Source: Verrucomicrobia bacterium UBA740 (GTDB lineage Bacteria; Verrucomicrobiota; Kiritimatiellia; RFP12; UBA1067). Taken from it: a stretch of DNA of 15,286 nucleotides. The position numbers and the translations under genes were made by a program. The notes under the pieces were generated by a model that was not told the origin of the DNA, made no database searches, and saw only the letters and a program-made list of their open reading frames with translations. Position 1 is the stretch's first letter. Each line of letters begins with the position of its first letter. Positions 1 through 7,517 of this stretch are shown here, one piece after another. Location: NCBI GenBank assembly GCA_002298665.1, contig DBKW01000070.1, positions 1,900 through 17,185 of the forward strand. Direction: 5' to 3'.

Positions 1-268
1 CTGCGCTCGTCACGACCCTCGCGGCGGAAGCCCCGCTAGGCGCTCTGGTTTGTGTCGGCGGGGCGTGCGGCAGGGGACTTCCGTCCGTTATGAGTTGTCC
101 ACATGGAACGACTAGGCGCGGCGTGAGCGAAGCCTTTGTCGCCCCTCGGAGTTTATTAACCGTGTAGAGAATGGAGAGGGGATGTCCCATTTGTCCCGCC
201 CCCCGCCCAGTCCCTGCGACCCGCACGGAATGACCGCGGGGATCGGGCGAACAGTAAAACGCGCGTTT
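1..268. other. Left-edge stretch without a supported gene
   Basis: This stretch lies downstream of the last gene of the long minus-strand operon. The frames here show no recognisable protein family. A perfect 12-bp palindrome, AAACGCGCGTTT at 257-268, directly abuts the stop codon of the glycosyltransferase, and a GC-rich hairpin sits at 220-240. A 25-codon plus-strand reading frame at 90-167 is too short and too poorly supported to call. Confidence 0.5.
220..240 (-). terminator. Possible GC-rich terminator hairpin after the operon
   Basis: The sequence forms an inverted repeat with outer arms CCCGC/GCGGG and an inner GG/CC pairing around a short loop. It starts about 30 bases past the stop codon of the last operon gene. 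No T-run follows on the minus strand, so it is not a classical intrinsic terminator. It may only be a stable 3' end structure. Confidence 0.22.
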
Positions 269-1402
269 CTAGGCAGGATCGACAGGATCCAGGGAGGGGT
301 AATCCGGACAGACGCGCGCGAAAACAGCGCCAAGTTTCCGGCGGAAGACGGCAGGCGCAAAACGCGCGGCATTCCGCCGACAAGCGGCAGAGTCCCATGT
401 CCGAGCCTCGAATTCCTCAAGTGTTGCGCATAATGCGTCCGGAGTTTGGCTTTCGAAGAAGAGCCCGGTTTCGCCGTCCACGACTGACTCGCGCGCTCCC
501 CCGACCCCGTAGGCGACGACGGGGGTGCCGGCGGCTTGGGCTTCCAAAGGGACGATGCCGAAATCCTCGATGCCGGGGAAAAGGAGCGCGGAAGCGCCGG
601 CATAGGCGCGGCGTAGCTCCTCCTTGTCCACGCGCCCGAGAAATTCGACGAGCGGACTTCCCTGCGCGAGCGCCTGGAGCGCCTCGATCTGGTTGCCCGT
701 GCCCACGACCTTCAGGCGACTCCCACGCTTCAAACAGGCCGAAACAGCCAAATCCGGACGTTTATAGGCAATCAACTGTCCCGCCAGAAGATAGTATCCG
801 CCCTTCTCGGGGGTTCCCGGCCAGGGTTCGGCGGAGAAGAAATCGTAATCCACCATCGGGTGGACGACCGTCGCGTCGCGTCCGTAAATGCGCTTGATGC
901 GGGCGGCGACAAAGTTTGAGTTGGCGACAAAGACGTCCACCGCCGCGGCGCTTTCGAGATCTTCCTTGCGCAGATAATCGCGGAAAAGGCGCATGGCGAG
1001 TTTTCCGCCCGGCCCCGCCATCTTATAGTAGTCCGCGTACATATCCCAGAGATAGCGCATGGGGGTGTGACAATAGCAGACATGCGGTACGTCCTTCGGC
1101 TTGCGGATGCCCTTGATGGGGCCGGACTCGCTGGAAATGACAAGGTCGTAGCCCGAAAGGTCGAACGACCGGCTCGCGCAGGGCATCAGCGGCAAATAGG
1201 CCTGGCACGTGGTGCGCGCAAACGGCAGTCGTCCGATGAAGGACTCGGTTATATTCCGTCTGCCGAACCACTTCGCCATTACGCGTGGATTGTAGGCGTG
1301 CGTGAAGATGTCGCCCTGCGGGAACATCGCGCAAATTTCGCGGAAGACGTTCTCACCGCCGCGGCAGTTCGTCAGCCAATAATGCAAAAGCGCCGTTTTC
1401 AT
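269..1402 (-). CDS. GT4-family (GT-B) glycosyltransferase
   Basis: This 377-residue cytoplasmic GT-B enzyme probably transfers a sugar from a nucleotide-sugar donor to a surface glycan or lipid-linked precursor. The N-terminal half carries LLHYWLTN (5-12), RGGE (14-17), DLVISSESGPIKG (86-98) and CYCHTPMRYLWDMY (109-122), a pattern typical of mannosyltransferase-like GT4 proteins in polysaccharide clusters. The C-terminal donor-binding half has AYKRPDLAV (212-220) and the E-x7-E motif at E279/E287 in GIEDFGIVPLEAQAAG. The reading frame is open much further upstream, but homology-like sequence begins at MKTALLHYW, so I start at 1402. Only a weak GGA-like ribosome binding site is visible. It follows the polyprenyl synthase after 77 bp, the largest gap in the operon. 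Acceptor and donor cannot be told from sequence. Confidence 0.9.
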   Translation of the reverse strand: MKTALLHYWLTNCRGGENVFREICAMFPQGDIFTHAYNPRVMAKWFGRRNITESFIGRLPFARTTCQAYLPLMPCASRSFDLSGYDLVISSESGPIKGIRKPKDVPHVCYCHTPMRYLWDMYADYYKMAGPGGKLAMRLFRDYLRKEDLESAAAVDVFVANSNFVAARIKRIYGRDATVVHPMVDYDFFSAEPWPGTPEKGGYYLLAGQLIAYKRPDLAVSACLKRGSRLKVVGTGNQIEALQALAQGSPLVEFLGRVDKEELRRAYAGASALLFPGIEDFGIVPLEAQAAGTPVVAYGVGGARESVVDGETGLFFESQTPDALCATLEEFEARTWDSAACRRNAARFAPAVFRRKLGAVFARVCPDYPSLDPVDPA

Positions 1403-1479
1403 CCAATCCAGACCCGTGGACCGTCCTCGATGCCCTTCCCTCAAACCCGAAGGATGACGTGACGGCTGGATCGCGCGGA

Positions 1480-2250
1480 CTACTTGTCCCGACCGACGAG
1501 AGAAGCCGCCAATTGCGTCAGAAAATCCGTATTCCCCGAGAGCGCCGAAAGCGCGGCGATGGCGGCGTTGGTCGTTTCCCGGACGCGGCTCTCTATTTCG
1601 GTCTTCGTAAAAGGCGAGTCGCCGTCCAGCAAATCGTCCTCGAACTGGAACGCCATCCCGAGATTGCGGGCGAAAACACGCAAGGCGGCGATTTCGGCGT
1701 CCGTCCCGCCGGCGGCCAGTCCGCCCATGACCGCCGCGGCGACGAAAAGATCGCTCGTTTTGTGGAGGTAGATGAACTCCAGTCCGTCCGACTTGGCGAC
1801 GTCCTCGACCTGGCCCTTCACAACGCCCACGCCCGCCGCCGCCAGCGCGTCCACGACGGCGACCGGATTCCGCGGCGATTTCGCCGCGACGCGGAAGGCG
1901 AGCGCCTGCATGGCATCCGCGGCGAGAATGGCCGTCGCCTCGCCGTACTTCGCCCAGACGCTCGGCTTGCCGCGCCGCTCCACGTCGTTGTCCATGGACG
2001 GGAGGTCGTCGTGGATCAGCGTATAGTTGTGCAGAAGCTCGATGGCGGCGGCCGGATGCCGGGCGTCCGCCGCGTTGCCGCCGACCGCTTCCGCCGCGGC
2101 GAGGCACACGAGGGGGCGTACGCGCTTGCCGCCCGTGCCCACCGCGTAGCGCATCGCTTCGAAAAGAACGGCCGGACGCTCCGCGGCAGGAGGAAGGACT
2201 TCGTCCAGCGTCTTTTCAATCAGATCCAAATATTCGTCTTTGCGGTCCAT
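1480..2250 (-). CDS. ispA: Short-chain polyprenyl (farnesyl/geranylgeranyl) diphosphate synthase
   Basis: This trans-isoprenyl diphosphate synthase condenses isopentenyl diphosphate with allylic diphosphates, feeding quinone and undecaprenyl carrier synthesis. Visible motifs are GGKRVRP (40-46), the first Asp-rich motif DDLPSMDND (81-89) in the bacterial FPP synthase form, KGQVED (145-150), HKTSDLF (163-169) and the second Asp-rich motif FQFEDDLLD (201-209). At 256 residues it is roughly 40 shorter than usual. After DDLLD the family normally has a glycine/lysine-rich loop (GK..GkD....KxTyp). Here the protein jumps straight to a helical tail, so that segment appears deleted. GGAGA stands about six bases before the ATG, and the gene starts 22 bp after the zinc-ribbon gene. 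Product chain length is uncertain, and so is whether activity survives the deletion. Confidence 0.88.
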   Translation of the reverse strand: MDRKDEYLDLIEKTLDEVLPPAAERPAVLFEAMRYAVGTGGKRVRPLVCLAAAEAVGGNAADARHPAAAIELLHNYTLIHDDLPSMDNDVERRGKPSVWAKYGEATAILAADAMQALAFRVAAKSPRNPVAVVDALAAAGVGVVKGQVEDVAKSDGLEFIYLHKTSDLFVAAAVMGGLAAGGTDAEIAALRVFARNLGMAFQFEDDLLDGDSPFTKTEIESRVRETTNAAIAALSALSGNTDFLTQLAASLVGRDK

Positions 2251-2272
2251 GAACGGTCTCCTCTTCCTGCGT

Positions 2273-2524
2273 TCAATAAAGTTTTTCGTACTCGCCCTTT
2301 TGCACCTTCTTCAGGCAGGTGAAGCCGGCACGTTTGGCTCTGTAATGCAAATCGGTCCGGGAATGGGTAAGTCCCGGCGCCTGGATGACGCGGATGATTT
2401 CCGCCCCGCAGGCCGGGCAGCGTGTCAATTTGGGGTCGTCGATGTGCTGCGAAATCTCGAAGCCGCCGCGGCACTTGGGACACGCTGCGTGCGGATCCTT
2501 CGCTTCATACACGTAAATCGGCAT
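2273..2524 (-). CDS. FmdB-type zinc-ribbon protein
   Basis: This 83-residue protein begins MPIYVYEAKD, as FmdB/CxxC regulatory-type zinc ribbons do. It has paired knuckles C15-x2-C18 and C36-x2-C39 expected to bind one zinc ion. The rest is basic, with an extra Cys70 and a lysine-rich tail. Family members are small and widespread, and their molecular role is not well defined. The name comes from a putative regulator next to formamidase/acetamidase genes, which are absent here. The start is set by AAGGA about eight bases upstream and by a 1-bp overlap of its ATG with the aroQ stop codon. A longer reading frame in the same phase exists upstream but only shadows aroQ. Confidence 0.85.
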   Translation of the reverse strand: MPIYVYEAKDPHAACPKCRGGFEISQHIDDPKLTRCPACGAEIIRVIQAPGLTHSRTDLHYRAKRAGFTCLKKVQKGEYEKLY

Positions 2525-2973
2525 CAATCCGTCCTTTTCTCTTCGTTCTTCCGCGAAACCAGATAGCGGATGGCCCGGACGTACGAATCGAAGCCGAAGC
2601 CGGCGAATGTCGCGCAGGCCGCCATCCCTACGTAGGAAACATGCCGGAAGGGTTCGCGCGTCTTGGGGTCCGTGATATGGACCTCCACGGTCGGCAGCGC
2701 CACCGCCTTGAGCGCATCGAGAATGGCGACCGAGGTGTGCGTGTAGGCGGCGGCGTTCAGCACGATCGCGTCGAATGTGCCGCGCGCCTCCTGGATCCAG
2801 TCCACAAGCGTGCCTTCGTGGTTGGACTGGCGAACCTCGACCGGGACGCCGGACTCCATCCCCGTACGCAGGCACAAATCCACGAGCTCCGCATACGTGC
2901 GCGAGCCGTACAGCCCCGGCTCGCGCAACCCCAGCAAGTTGAGGTTGGGCCCGTTCAGGACGAGTATCTTCAT
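2524..2973 (-). CDS. aroQ: 3-dehydroquinate dehydratase, type II
   Basis: The enzyme dehydrates 3-dehydroquinate to 3-dehydroshikimate, the third step of the shikimate pathway, in the cytoplasm. The 149-residue length is normal for the dodecameric type II class. Motifs in order are LNGPNLNLLG (6-15), GLYG with catalytic Tyr22, the QSNHEG substrate loop (49-54), LNAAAYTHTS (72-81), VHITDPKTRE around catalytic His99, and EPFRHVSY (107-114), a close variant of the usual EPFRHHSY. The ATG overlaps the lpxD stop by four bases, so it is probably translationally coupled. A pathway enzyme for aromatic amino acids inside an envelope block suggests operon-level housekeeping rather than a direct functional link. 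Confidence 0.97.
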   Translation of the reverse strand: MKILVLNGPNLNLLGLREPGLYGSRTYAELVDLCLRTGMESGVPVEVRQSNHEGTLVDWIQEARGTFDAIVLNAAAYTHTSVAILDALKAVALPTVEVHITDPKTREPFRHVSYVGMAACATFAGFGFDSYVRAIRYLVSRKNEEKRTD

Positions 2974-3998
2974 TTTGCCGCCAGTTTCGCCTTGAGTTCC
3001 CTGACCTCGTCCCGCAGTTTCGCCACGAGCTTCGGCAAGAGAACGCGTCCGCCGAAGTCCTTCATGGACTCGGCCGGCGCGCCAATGACGTACTTGACCG
3101 AGCCGTCGAGCGATTGGGGAACGCCCGCCTGCGGACCGACCTGCACGCCGTCGGCGATCTTGATATGCCCCGAAATGCCCGCCTGCGCCCAGATAAGGCA
3201 CCCGTAGCCGATCTCCGTCGACCCGGCGACGCCGCTTTGGGCGATAAGGCCGGAATAGCCCTTCACCTTGACGTTGTGTCCAATCTGGACGAGATTGTCG
3301 ATCTTCGTCATGGGACCGATGTAGGTCCGCCCGATGCGCGCACGGTCGATCGTCGTATTGGAGCCGATTTCGACGCCGTCGCCAATCTCGACGATGCCCA
3401 GCTGCGGGATTTTCTCGATGTAGACGCTGCCGTCCGGACGGCGTCCGTTGTTGAAGCCGTAGCCGTCGCCCCCCAGACGCACGCCGCAATGGATGATGCA
3501 ATCGGCGCCGACGACCGTGCCCTCGCGCAAGGTGACCTGCGGATAAATGTGCGTGCGCGCGCCGACGCGGCAACCTTCGCCGATGAAGACCTGCGCCTCG
3601 ACGACCGCGCCCGGACCTATCGCGGCGCCCTTCTCGATCACGGTGTACGCCCCGACATGCACGCCCTCGCCCAGCGTCACGCTCGGATCGACAAGCGCCG
3701 TCGGGTGCACGCCCGGCGCGCGGACGGGTTCCGGCGGAGCGAACAGCTTCGCCGCCGTCATGCAGGCATGGTTGGGGTCGGGCACGCGTATGATGGCGCA
3801 GGGCGCCCCGTGCGACCAGTCCGGCGGAAGCAAAACGGCCGAAGCCTTCGTCCCGGCGACAAGCTTGACGTGTTTGGGGTCCTTGCAGAAACTCAGGTCG
3901 CCCGGTCGCGCTTCCTCAAGCCCGGCACAGGCCGCAAGGTCGACATCCGGACCTTCCAGCGTGCCGGCGAGAATCTGCGCGAGCTCACTTGCCTTCAT
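2970..3998 (-). CDS. lpxD: UDP-3-O-acylglucosamine N-acyltransferase
   Basis: LpxD moves a 3-hydroxyacyl chain from acyl carrier protein to UDP-3-O-acyl-glucosamine, the third step of lipid A synthesis. The 342-residue protein has the usual three parts. The first is an N-terminal uridine-binding domain (about 1-95, with LEEARPGDLSF at 27-37). The second is a left-handed beta-helix of hexapeptide repeats (about 98-300). The third is a short C-terminal helix rich in Lys, Leu and Glu (320-342). Family signatures include GGDGYGFN (176-183), IGSNTTIDR (211-219) and VQIGHNV, whose His241 corresponds to the catalytic base. The ATG sits inside the end of the skp/ompH gene (14-bp overlap) after AAGGAG. 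The order bamA-skp-lpxD matches the canonical envelope operon, but the usual fabZ-lpxA do not follow. Confidence 0.97.
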   Translation of the reverse strand: MKASELAQILAGTLEGPDVDLAACAGLEEARPGDLSFCKDPKHVKLVAGTKASAVLLPPDWSHGAPCAIIRVPDPNHACMTAAKLFAPPEPVRAPGVHPTALVDPSVTLGEGVHVGAYTVIEKGAAIGPGAVVEAQVFIGEGCRVGARTHIYPQVTLREGTVVGADCIIHCGVRLGGDGYGFNNGRRPDGSVYIEKIPQLGIVEIGDGVEIGSNTTIDRARIGRTYIGPMTKIDNLVQIGHNVKVKGYSGLIAQSGVAGSTEIGYGCLIWAQAGISGHIKIADGVQVGPQAGVPQSLDGSVKYVIGAPAESMKDFGGRVLLPKLVAKLRDEVRELKAKLAAK

Positions 3999-4566
3999 TC
4001 TTCTCCTTCGCGACCGCCTGGCGCGCCTTGGCAGGATCGACCCCCATCTGCTTGAGGATGCCGTCCGTCACGTCGCACGTTTTCTTCGCGTAAAGCGCCG
4101 CACTGCCGTCCAGAATGAGATCGTAGCCTTCCTTCTCGGAAAACTTCGTGATGATATCCTTGATGTCCTTGGCCTGAATGCGCAGAAGCCGCGCTTCCGT
4201 CTCGGACAACTCCTGCTCGGCGCGCAGGGCCTCGTTGCGCATTTCCTGCTGTTGCTTGATGAAGCGGTTCTGGATGTCCACAAGACGGTTCTCAAGCGAC
4301 TTCTTGGAGGCGTCCGCCAACATCGGGTTGCGCAATTCGTCCGCCAGCTTGCGCCCTTCGTCCTGCAGGGACTGCAGACCCGTCTTCATCGCGTCGAGTT
4401 TCCGCTTGCAGGAAGCTTCCGTTTCGGTCAAATACGCCTTGTTGCCTTCATAGCTCTTGTGGTTGCGCACGAGCAGCATCATGTCCACCGTGCCGATTTT
4501 CACGTCGGCAAAGGCCGCGAGCGTGCCGGCGAGCAGAACACCAACCGTTAAAGCGAGATTCTTCAT
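3985..4566 (-). CDS. skp: Skp/OmpH-family periplasmic chaperone
   Basis: This is a periplasmic holdase of the OmpH/Skp type that keeps unfolded outer-membrane proteins soluble on the way to the BAM complex. The 193-residue precursor has a signal peptide of about 20 residues, with a Lys near the start, a hydrophobic core and likely cleavage after AFA. The mature start is DVKIGTVDMM, matching the family's KIgvVD strand. Residues about 45-130 are charged and alanine/glutamine-rich, as expected for the long coiled-coil arms of the trimer. A C-terminal segment with YDLILDGSAALYA (128-140) resembles the second half of the body domain. AGAAGG lies six bases before the ATG. It follows bamA by 40 bp, the classical arrangement. 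Family assignment is firm, while the symbol is by context. Confidence 0.92.
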   Translation of the reverse strand: MKNLALTVGVLLAGTLAAFADVKIGTVDMMLLVRNHKSYEGNKAYLTETEASCKRKLDAMKTGLQSLQDEGRKLADELRNPMLADASKKSLENRLVDIQNRFIKQQQEMRNEALRAEQELSETEARLLRIQAKDIKDIITKFSEKEGYDLILDGSAALYAKKTCDVTDGILKQMGVDPAKARQAVAKEKNEGK

Positions 4567-4606
4567 GTTTTACCTTCTATCTGTAGTTGTATGAATGGTT
4601 GTCCAA

Positions 4607-6973
4607 TTAGAAATCGTATCCGACCGAGAAGCTGAAGAGCTCTTCTTCGGCATGGTCGGGTTTCTTCAGCGGCGTCGCGAAGTCCAGGCGGATGGGGAAC
4701 ATCGGGATGTCCAGGCGGATGCCGATACCCACCGTCCAGGCGAATGTATCCGAGAAGTCCAGATCGAATTCTTCCTCGCCGACGGAACCGAGGTCCGTGA
4801 AAGCCGCCAAGCGGAGCATCTGCACGATCGGGACCGTGTACTCGAAGTTCATGCAGAACAGGGTCTGGCCGCCCCACGGAGACCAGTCGCCGCCGCCCGC
4901 CTTTTCGCGCAACGGCGCCACGTTGCGGTATTCCACGCCGCGGATCGAGCGCGGGCCGCCCAGGAACATGCGGTTGTAGATCGGCACGCCGTCGCTCTCG
5001 GAGAACGAATCGATCGTTTCGGCGCGCACGGACGCCATGAGGATATGCTTGTAGCGGCGCCAGACGTTGAAGTACTGCCGGTGGTTGACGCCGAGTCGCC
5101 AGTAGCTGTTGTCGCCGCCGGCCAGATCGCCGAAAACCTGCGTGCGCCCGCCGCGCGTGGCGATGCGGAAGTTGTCGCGCGTGTCGTGGCTCCAGAAGAG
5201 GCGCAGGACCGCCTCCGCGGCGTCGCCGTACTTGGAACCTTCGTCCTTGAAGAGCGGGCGCGTCGCGTCGGAGCTCCCGTTCACGTAGTATTGGGCGTCG
5301 TCCACGTCCTCAAACGAAATCAATTCAGCCGAGAGACGCACGCCAAAACGTCCGAAAGGCTCCCATGTCGGCCAGAACTTGACCGGGTAGGCGAGCGTCG
5401 CCGCCGCGCCGTTCCGGACCAGGTCGTATTCGTCGTACCAACGCTGGCGGCGGTACGCCTCGACCGTCAACTCCAGCAGGCGGTCGAAGAGATGCGGCTC
5501 CGTGACGGCCGCCTCGTACGTCTGGATGCGCGGGCCGACCTGCGCGTAGATGCGCCCCTTCTGGCCTGCGCCGCGGAACCACTTGCCGGGCGCGAACAGA
5601 TCGAAGTTCGCCTGCGAGAGTTCGGCCGAGAGATAGATCGAATCGATGGAACTCGCGCCGAGGCCGATCATGAACGAACCCGTGTTCTTCTCTTCCACCT
5701 CGTAGACGAGATCGCGGTATTCCGCCCCCGAAGCGTCCTTGCCGCGGTTGGTCTGGCGCAGCGAGTAGCGTACGCGCGCGAAGTAGTCCAGGTTCTCCAA
5801 GCGCCTCTGGCTGCGTTCGGCGCGGTCCTCCAGCATGCGGTCGCCCGGCCCGAGCGCGATTTCCCGGCGGATGACCTTGTCCTTCGTGTAGTCGTTGCCC
5901 TCGATCACCACGTCGTTGATGACGACCGGCACGCCTTCCGTCACCACGTAGACGACGTCCAGAACCTGCGGATCGTCCTCGCGCGGAATGCGCTTCACGT
6001 CGACGCGCGTGTCGGCGAGACCCGAATCGCCAGACCCGACCGTGACCATGACGCGGTGCGCGGCGTCCGCGAGCGTCTTGGCGCCGGCGACGGACCCTGT
6101 CTGCGGCAGTTCGCTCTTCGCCATGACAAGATCCGGCGAATAGCGCGTGACGCCCGTGATGCTCTGTTCGCCGATCTTGTAGAGCGAACCTTCCGTCACC
6201 TTGAAGAGGATGTTCACGCGACCCGTGCCGTCGGGGACGCGGACGGGCATCGCGACCTGCGCGTCCAGATAGCCCAGATCGTTGTAGTAGGCCCGGACCT
6301 TGTCCGCCGCCTGCGCCAGCTGGTCGCCGCTGACGGGCGAATCCGAGAACCAGCCTTTCGGGTTCCACCACGGGAACACGTCGAACGTCGCCCGCAGATC
6401 GTCCGCGTCGGCGTGTTTCGCCCCTTCGAACACATAGTCATGGACCTTCTGCCGCTCGCCCTCGTCGATGACGACGCGCAGCGTGCAGTTGTTGCCGCCC
6501 GGGATCATGCGCGGGAAGATGGACACCTTCGCCTGCGGAAAATTCTTCTTCCAATACGCCGCGCGCACGCGCGCCGCCGCGTCGGCGAGGTCGCCTTCGC
6601 TGTAAAGACCGCCGTCCTGCAGATCCGCCTCGCTCGTCACTTTCGACGCCGAGAAGAAGCTGTTGCCCGCGATCTCCAGCGGCGCCTGGTAGCGCACCTT
6701 GCGGTACACGCTGAACGTGACCGTCACGCCTTTCGCGTTGCGCGTCGCGTCCGCCGAAATCTCCTGGAACTCGCCCGACTCGTTCAGCGCCGTCACGTCG
6801 CGCGACACCATGACCGGATCGTACGGCACGCCCGGCCGCGTCTGGCAACGCGACAGGACCGCGCCCGCGTCGCCGCCGAACTTGTCGCGGACGTCCACCT
6901 TCACATCGGTTACGTCGACAGCCCCCAGCGACAGGATTGAAAGCGCCGTGAGCAAACTAAACAATTTTTTCAT
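4607..6973 (-). CDS. bamA: Outer membrane protein assembly factor BamA
   Basis: BamA is the Omp85 core of the machine that inserts beta-barrel proteins into the outer membrane. The 788-residue precursor has a signal peptide (about 1-18). Roughly five POTRA repeats follow (about 21-91, 92-172, 173-262, 263-347, 348-428); VVINDVVIEGNDYTKDKVIRR in the fifth is typical. A 16-strand barrel fills 430-788. Loop 6 carries FLGGPRSIRGVEYR with Arg678-Gly679, the conserved (V/I)RG(F/V) motif. The protein ends SVGYDF with a terminal Phe, as required for a beta-signal. Length is normal. No Shine-Dalgarno is visible before the ATG, but a -10-like TATCAT lies just upstream, so it may start its own transcription unit with skp/ompH and lpxD behind it. 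The gap to the preceding YbaK-type gene is 55 bp. Confidence 0.97.
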   Translation of the reverse strand: MKKLFSLLTALSILSLGAVDVTDVKVDVRDKFGGDAGAVLSRCQTRPGVPYDPVMVSRDVTALNESGEFQEISADATRNAKGVTVTFSVYRKVRYQAPLEIAGNSFFSASKVTSEADLQDGGLYSEGDLADAAARVRAAYWKKNFPQAKVSIFPRMIPGGNNCTLRVVIDEGERQKVHDYVFEGAKHADADDLRATFDVFPWWNPKGWFSDSPVSGDQLAQAADKVRAYYNDLGYLDAQVAMPVRVPDGTGRVNILFKVTEGSLYKIGEQSITGVTRYSPDLVMAKSELPQTGSVAGAKTLADAAHRVMVTVGSGDSGLADTRVDVKRIPREDDPQVLDVVYVVTEGVPVVINDVVIEGNDYTKDKVIRREIALGPGDRMLEDRAERSQRRLENLDYFARVRYSLRQTNRGKDASGAEYRDLVYEVEEKNTGSFMIGLGASSIDSIYLSAELSQANFDLFAPGKWFRGAGQKGRIYAQVGPRIQTYEAAVTEPHLFDRLLELTVEAYRRQRWYDEYDLVRNGAAATLAYPVKFWPTWEPFGRFGVRLSAELISFEDVDDAQYYVNGSSDATRPLFKDEGSKYGDAAEAVLRLFWSHDTRDNFRIATRGGRTQVFGDLAGGDNSYWRLGVNHRQYFNVWRRYKHILMASVRAETIDSFSESDGVPIYNRMFLGGPRSIRGVEYRNVAPLREKAGGGDWSPWGGQTLFCMNFEYTVPIVQMLRLAAFTDLGSVGEEEFDLDFSDTFAWTVGIGIRLDIPMFPIRLDFATPLKKPDHAEEELFSFSVGYDF

Positions 6974-6980
6974 GCTGATT

Positions 6981-6986
6981 ATGATA
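6981..6986 (-). promoter_or_regulatory. Candidate -10 element of an internal promoter for bamA
   Basis: On the minus strand the sequence reads TATCAT, five of six matches to TATAAT, seven bases before the bamA ATG. The surrounding 55-bp gap is AT-rich against a GC-rich background. No good -35 is seen at 16-18 bp. If used, transcription would start at or one base before the ATG, giving a leaderless message, which agrees with the lack of a ribosome binding site. Confidence 0.4.
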
Positions 6987-7028
6987 CCATATTTCGGGTC
7001 TTTTTGCGAGTTAAATATTCATTAGCCC

Positions 7029-7517
7029 TCAGATGGCCACCGAAACGGGAACCGTCAAACCCTTCAAAACCTTGTCCAGATCCGCCGGCTTCATCGCCAC
7101 GAGAATCCCCCGGTGCCCCGCGTTGATGTAGATCTCCGGCAGGTCGTAGATGGACTTCTCCACGTAGACCGTCATGCGCTTGCGCGTGCCGAACGGCGAG
7201 GTCCCGCCGACGTGGTAGCCCGAATGGCGGTCCGCCGTCGCCGGCTCGCACATCCGGACCGTCTTCACGCCGCGTGCGCGCGCCAGGTTCTTGACGGAAA
7301 TCTCCTTGTCGCCGTGCATCAGGCACACGAAGGGCTTCTTCGTCTCGTCCTCGAGGATGAGCGTCTTGACCGTGGCGTGGTGGTCGAGCCCGAGCTCCCG
7401 CGCCGCGAGCGCCGTCCCGCCATGCTCCGCGTAGTCGTAGCATTTCACCTCGTAAGGCACATGCGCCGCGTCCAGCGCGCGCAACGCGTTCGTGCGCGGT
7501 ACGGAAGTCGGCTTCAT
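7029..7517 (-). CDS. ybaK: YbaK/EbsC-family aminoacyl-tRNA deacylase
   Basis: This is probably a trans-editing enzyme that hydrolyses mischarged tRNA, classically Cys-tRNA(Pro). The 162-residue single YbaK domain starts with TNALRALDAAHVPYEVKCYDY (9-29) and has AVKTL-like TVKTLIL with Lys51, a position conserved and functionally required in YbaK. It then has FVCLMHGDKEIS (63-74) and the GGTSPFGTRKRM loop (104-115). It ends INAGHRGILVAMKPADL (131-147), the family pattern for the last strand and helix. The start at 7517 is chosen because the domain begins there, AAAGGGG precedes it, and the ATG overlaps the queC stop by four bases. Specificity for Cys versus another amino acid cannot be decided from these residues. 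Confidence 0.92.
   Translation of the reverse strand: MKPTSVPRTNALRALDAAHVPYEVKCYDYAEHGGTALAARELGLDHHATVKTLILEDETKKPFVCLMHGDKEISVKNLARARGVKTVRMCEPATADRHSGYHVGGTSPFGTRKRMTVYVEKSIYDLPEIYINAGHRGILVAMKPADLDKVLKGLTVPVSVAI

Noticed and set aside
90..167. A 25-codon plus-strand frame beginning MSCPHGTTRR
   Set aside because: It is too short, has no well-spaced ribosome binding site and no known family. It could be part of a dispersed intergenic repeat, which one window cannot show.
1403..2107. N-terminal extension of the GT4 glycosyltransferase frame
   Set aside because: The extra residues are antisense-like Arg/Gly/Ala-rich sequence overlapping the polyprenyl synthase in another frame. The GT4 fold begins at MKTALLHYW.
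4595..6940. A 781-codon open frame on the plus strand opposite bamA
   Set aside because: It is rich in Arg, Ala, Val, His and Asp in the way typical of antisense frames of GC-rich genes, has no family motif, and bamA is certain on the other strand.
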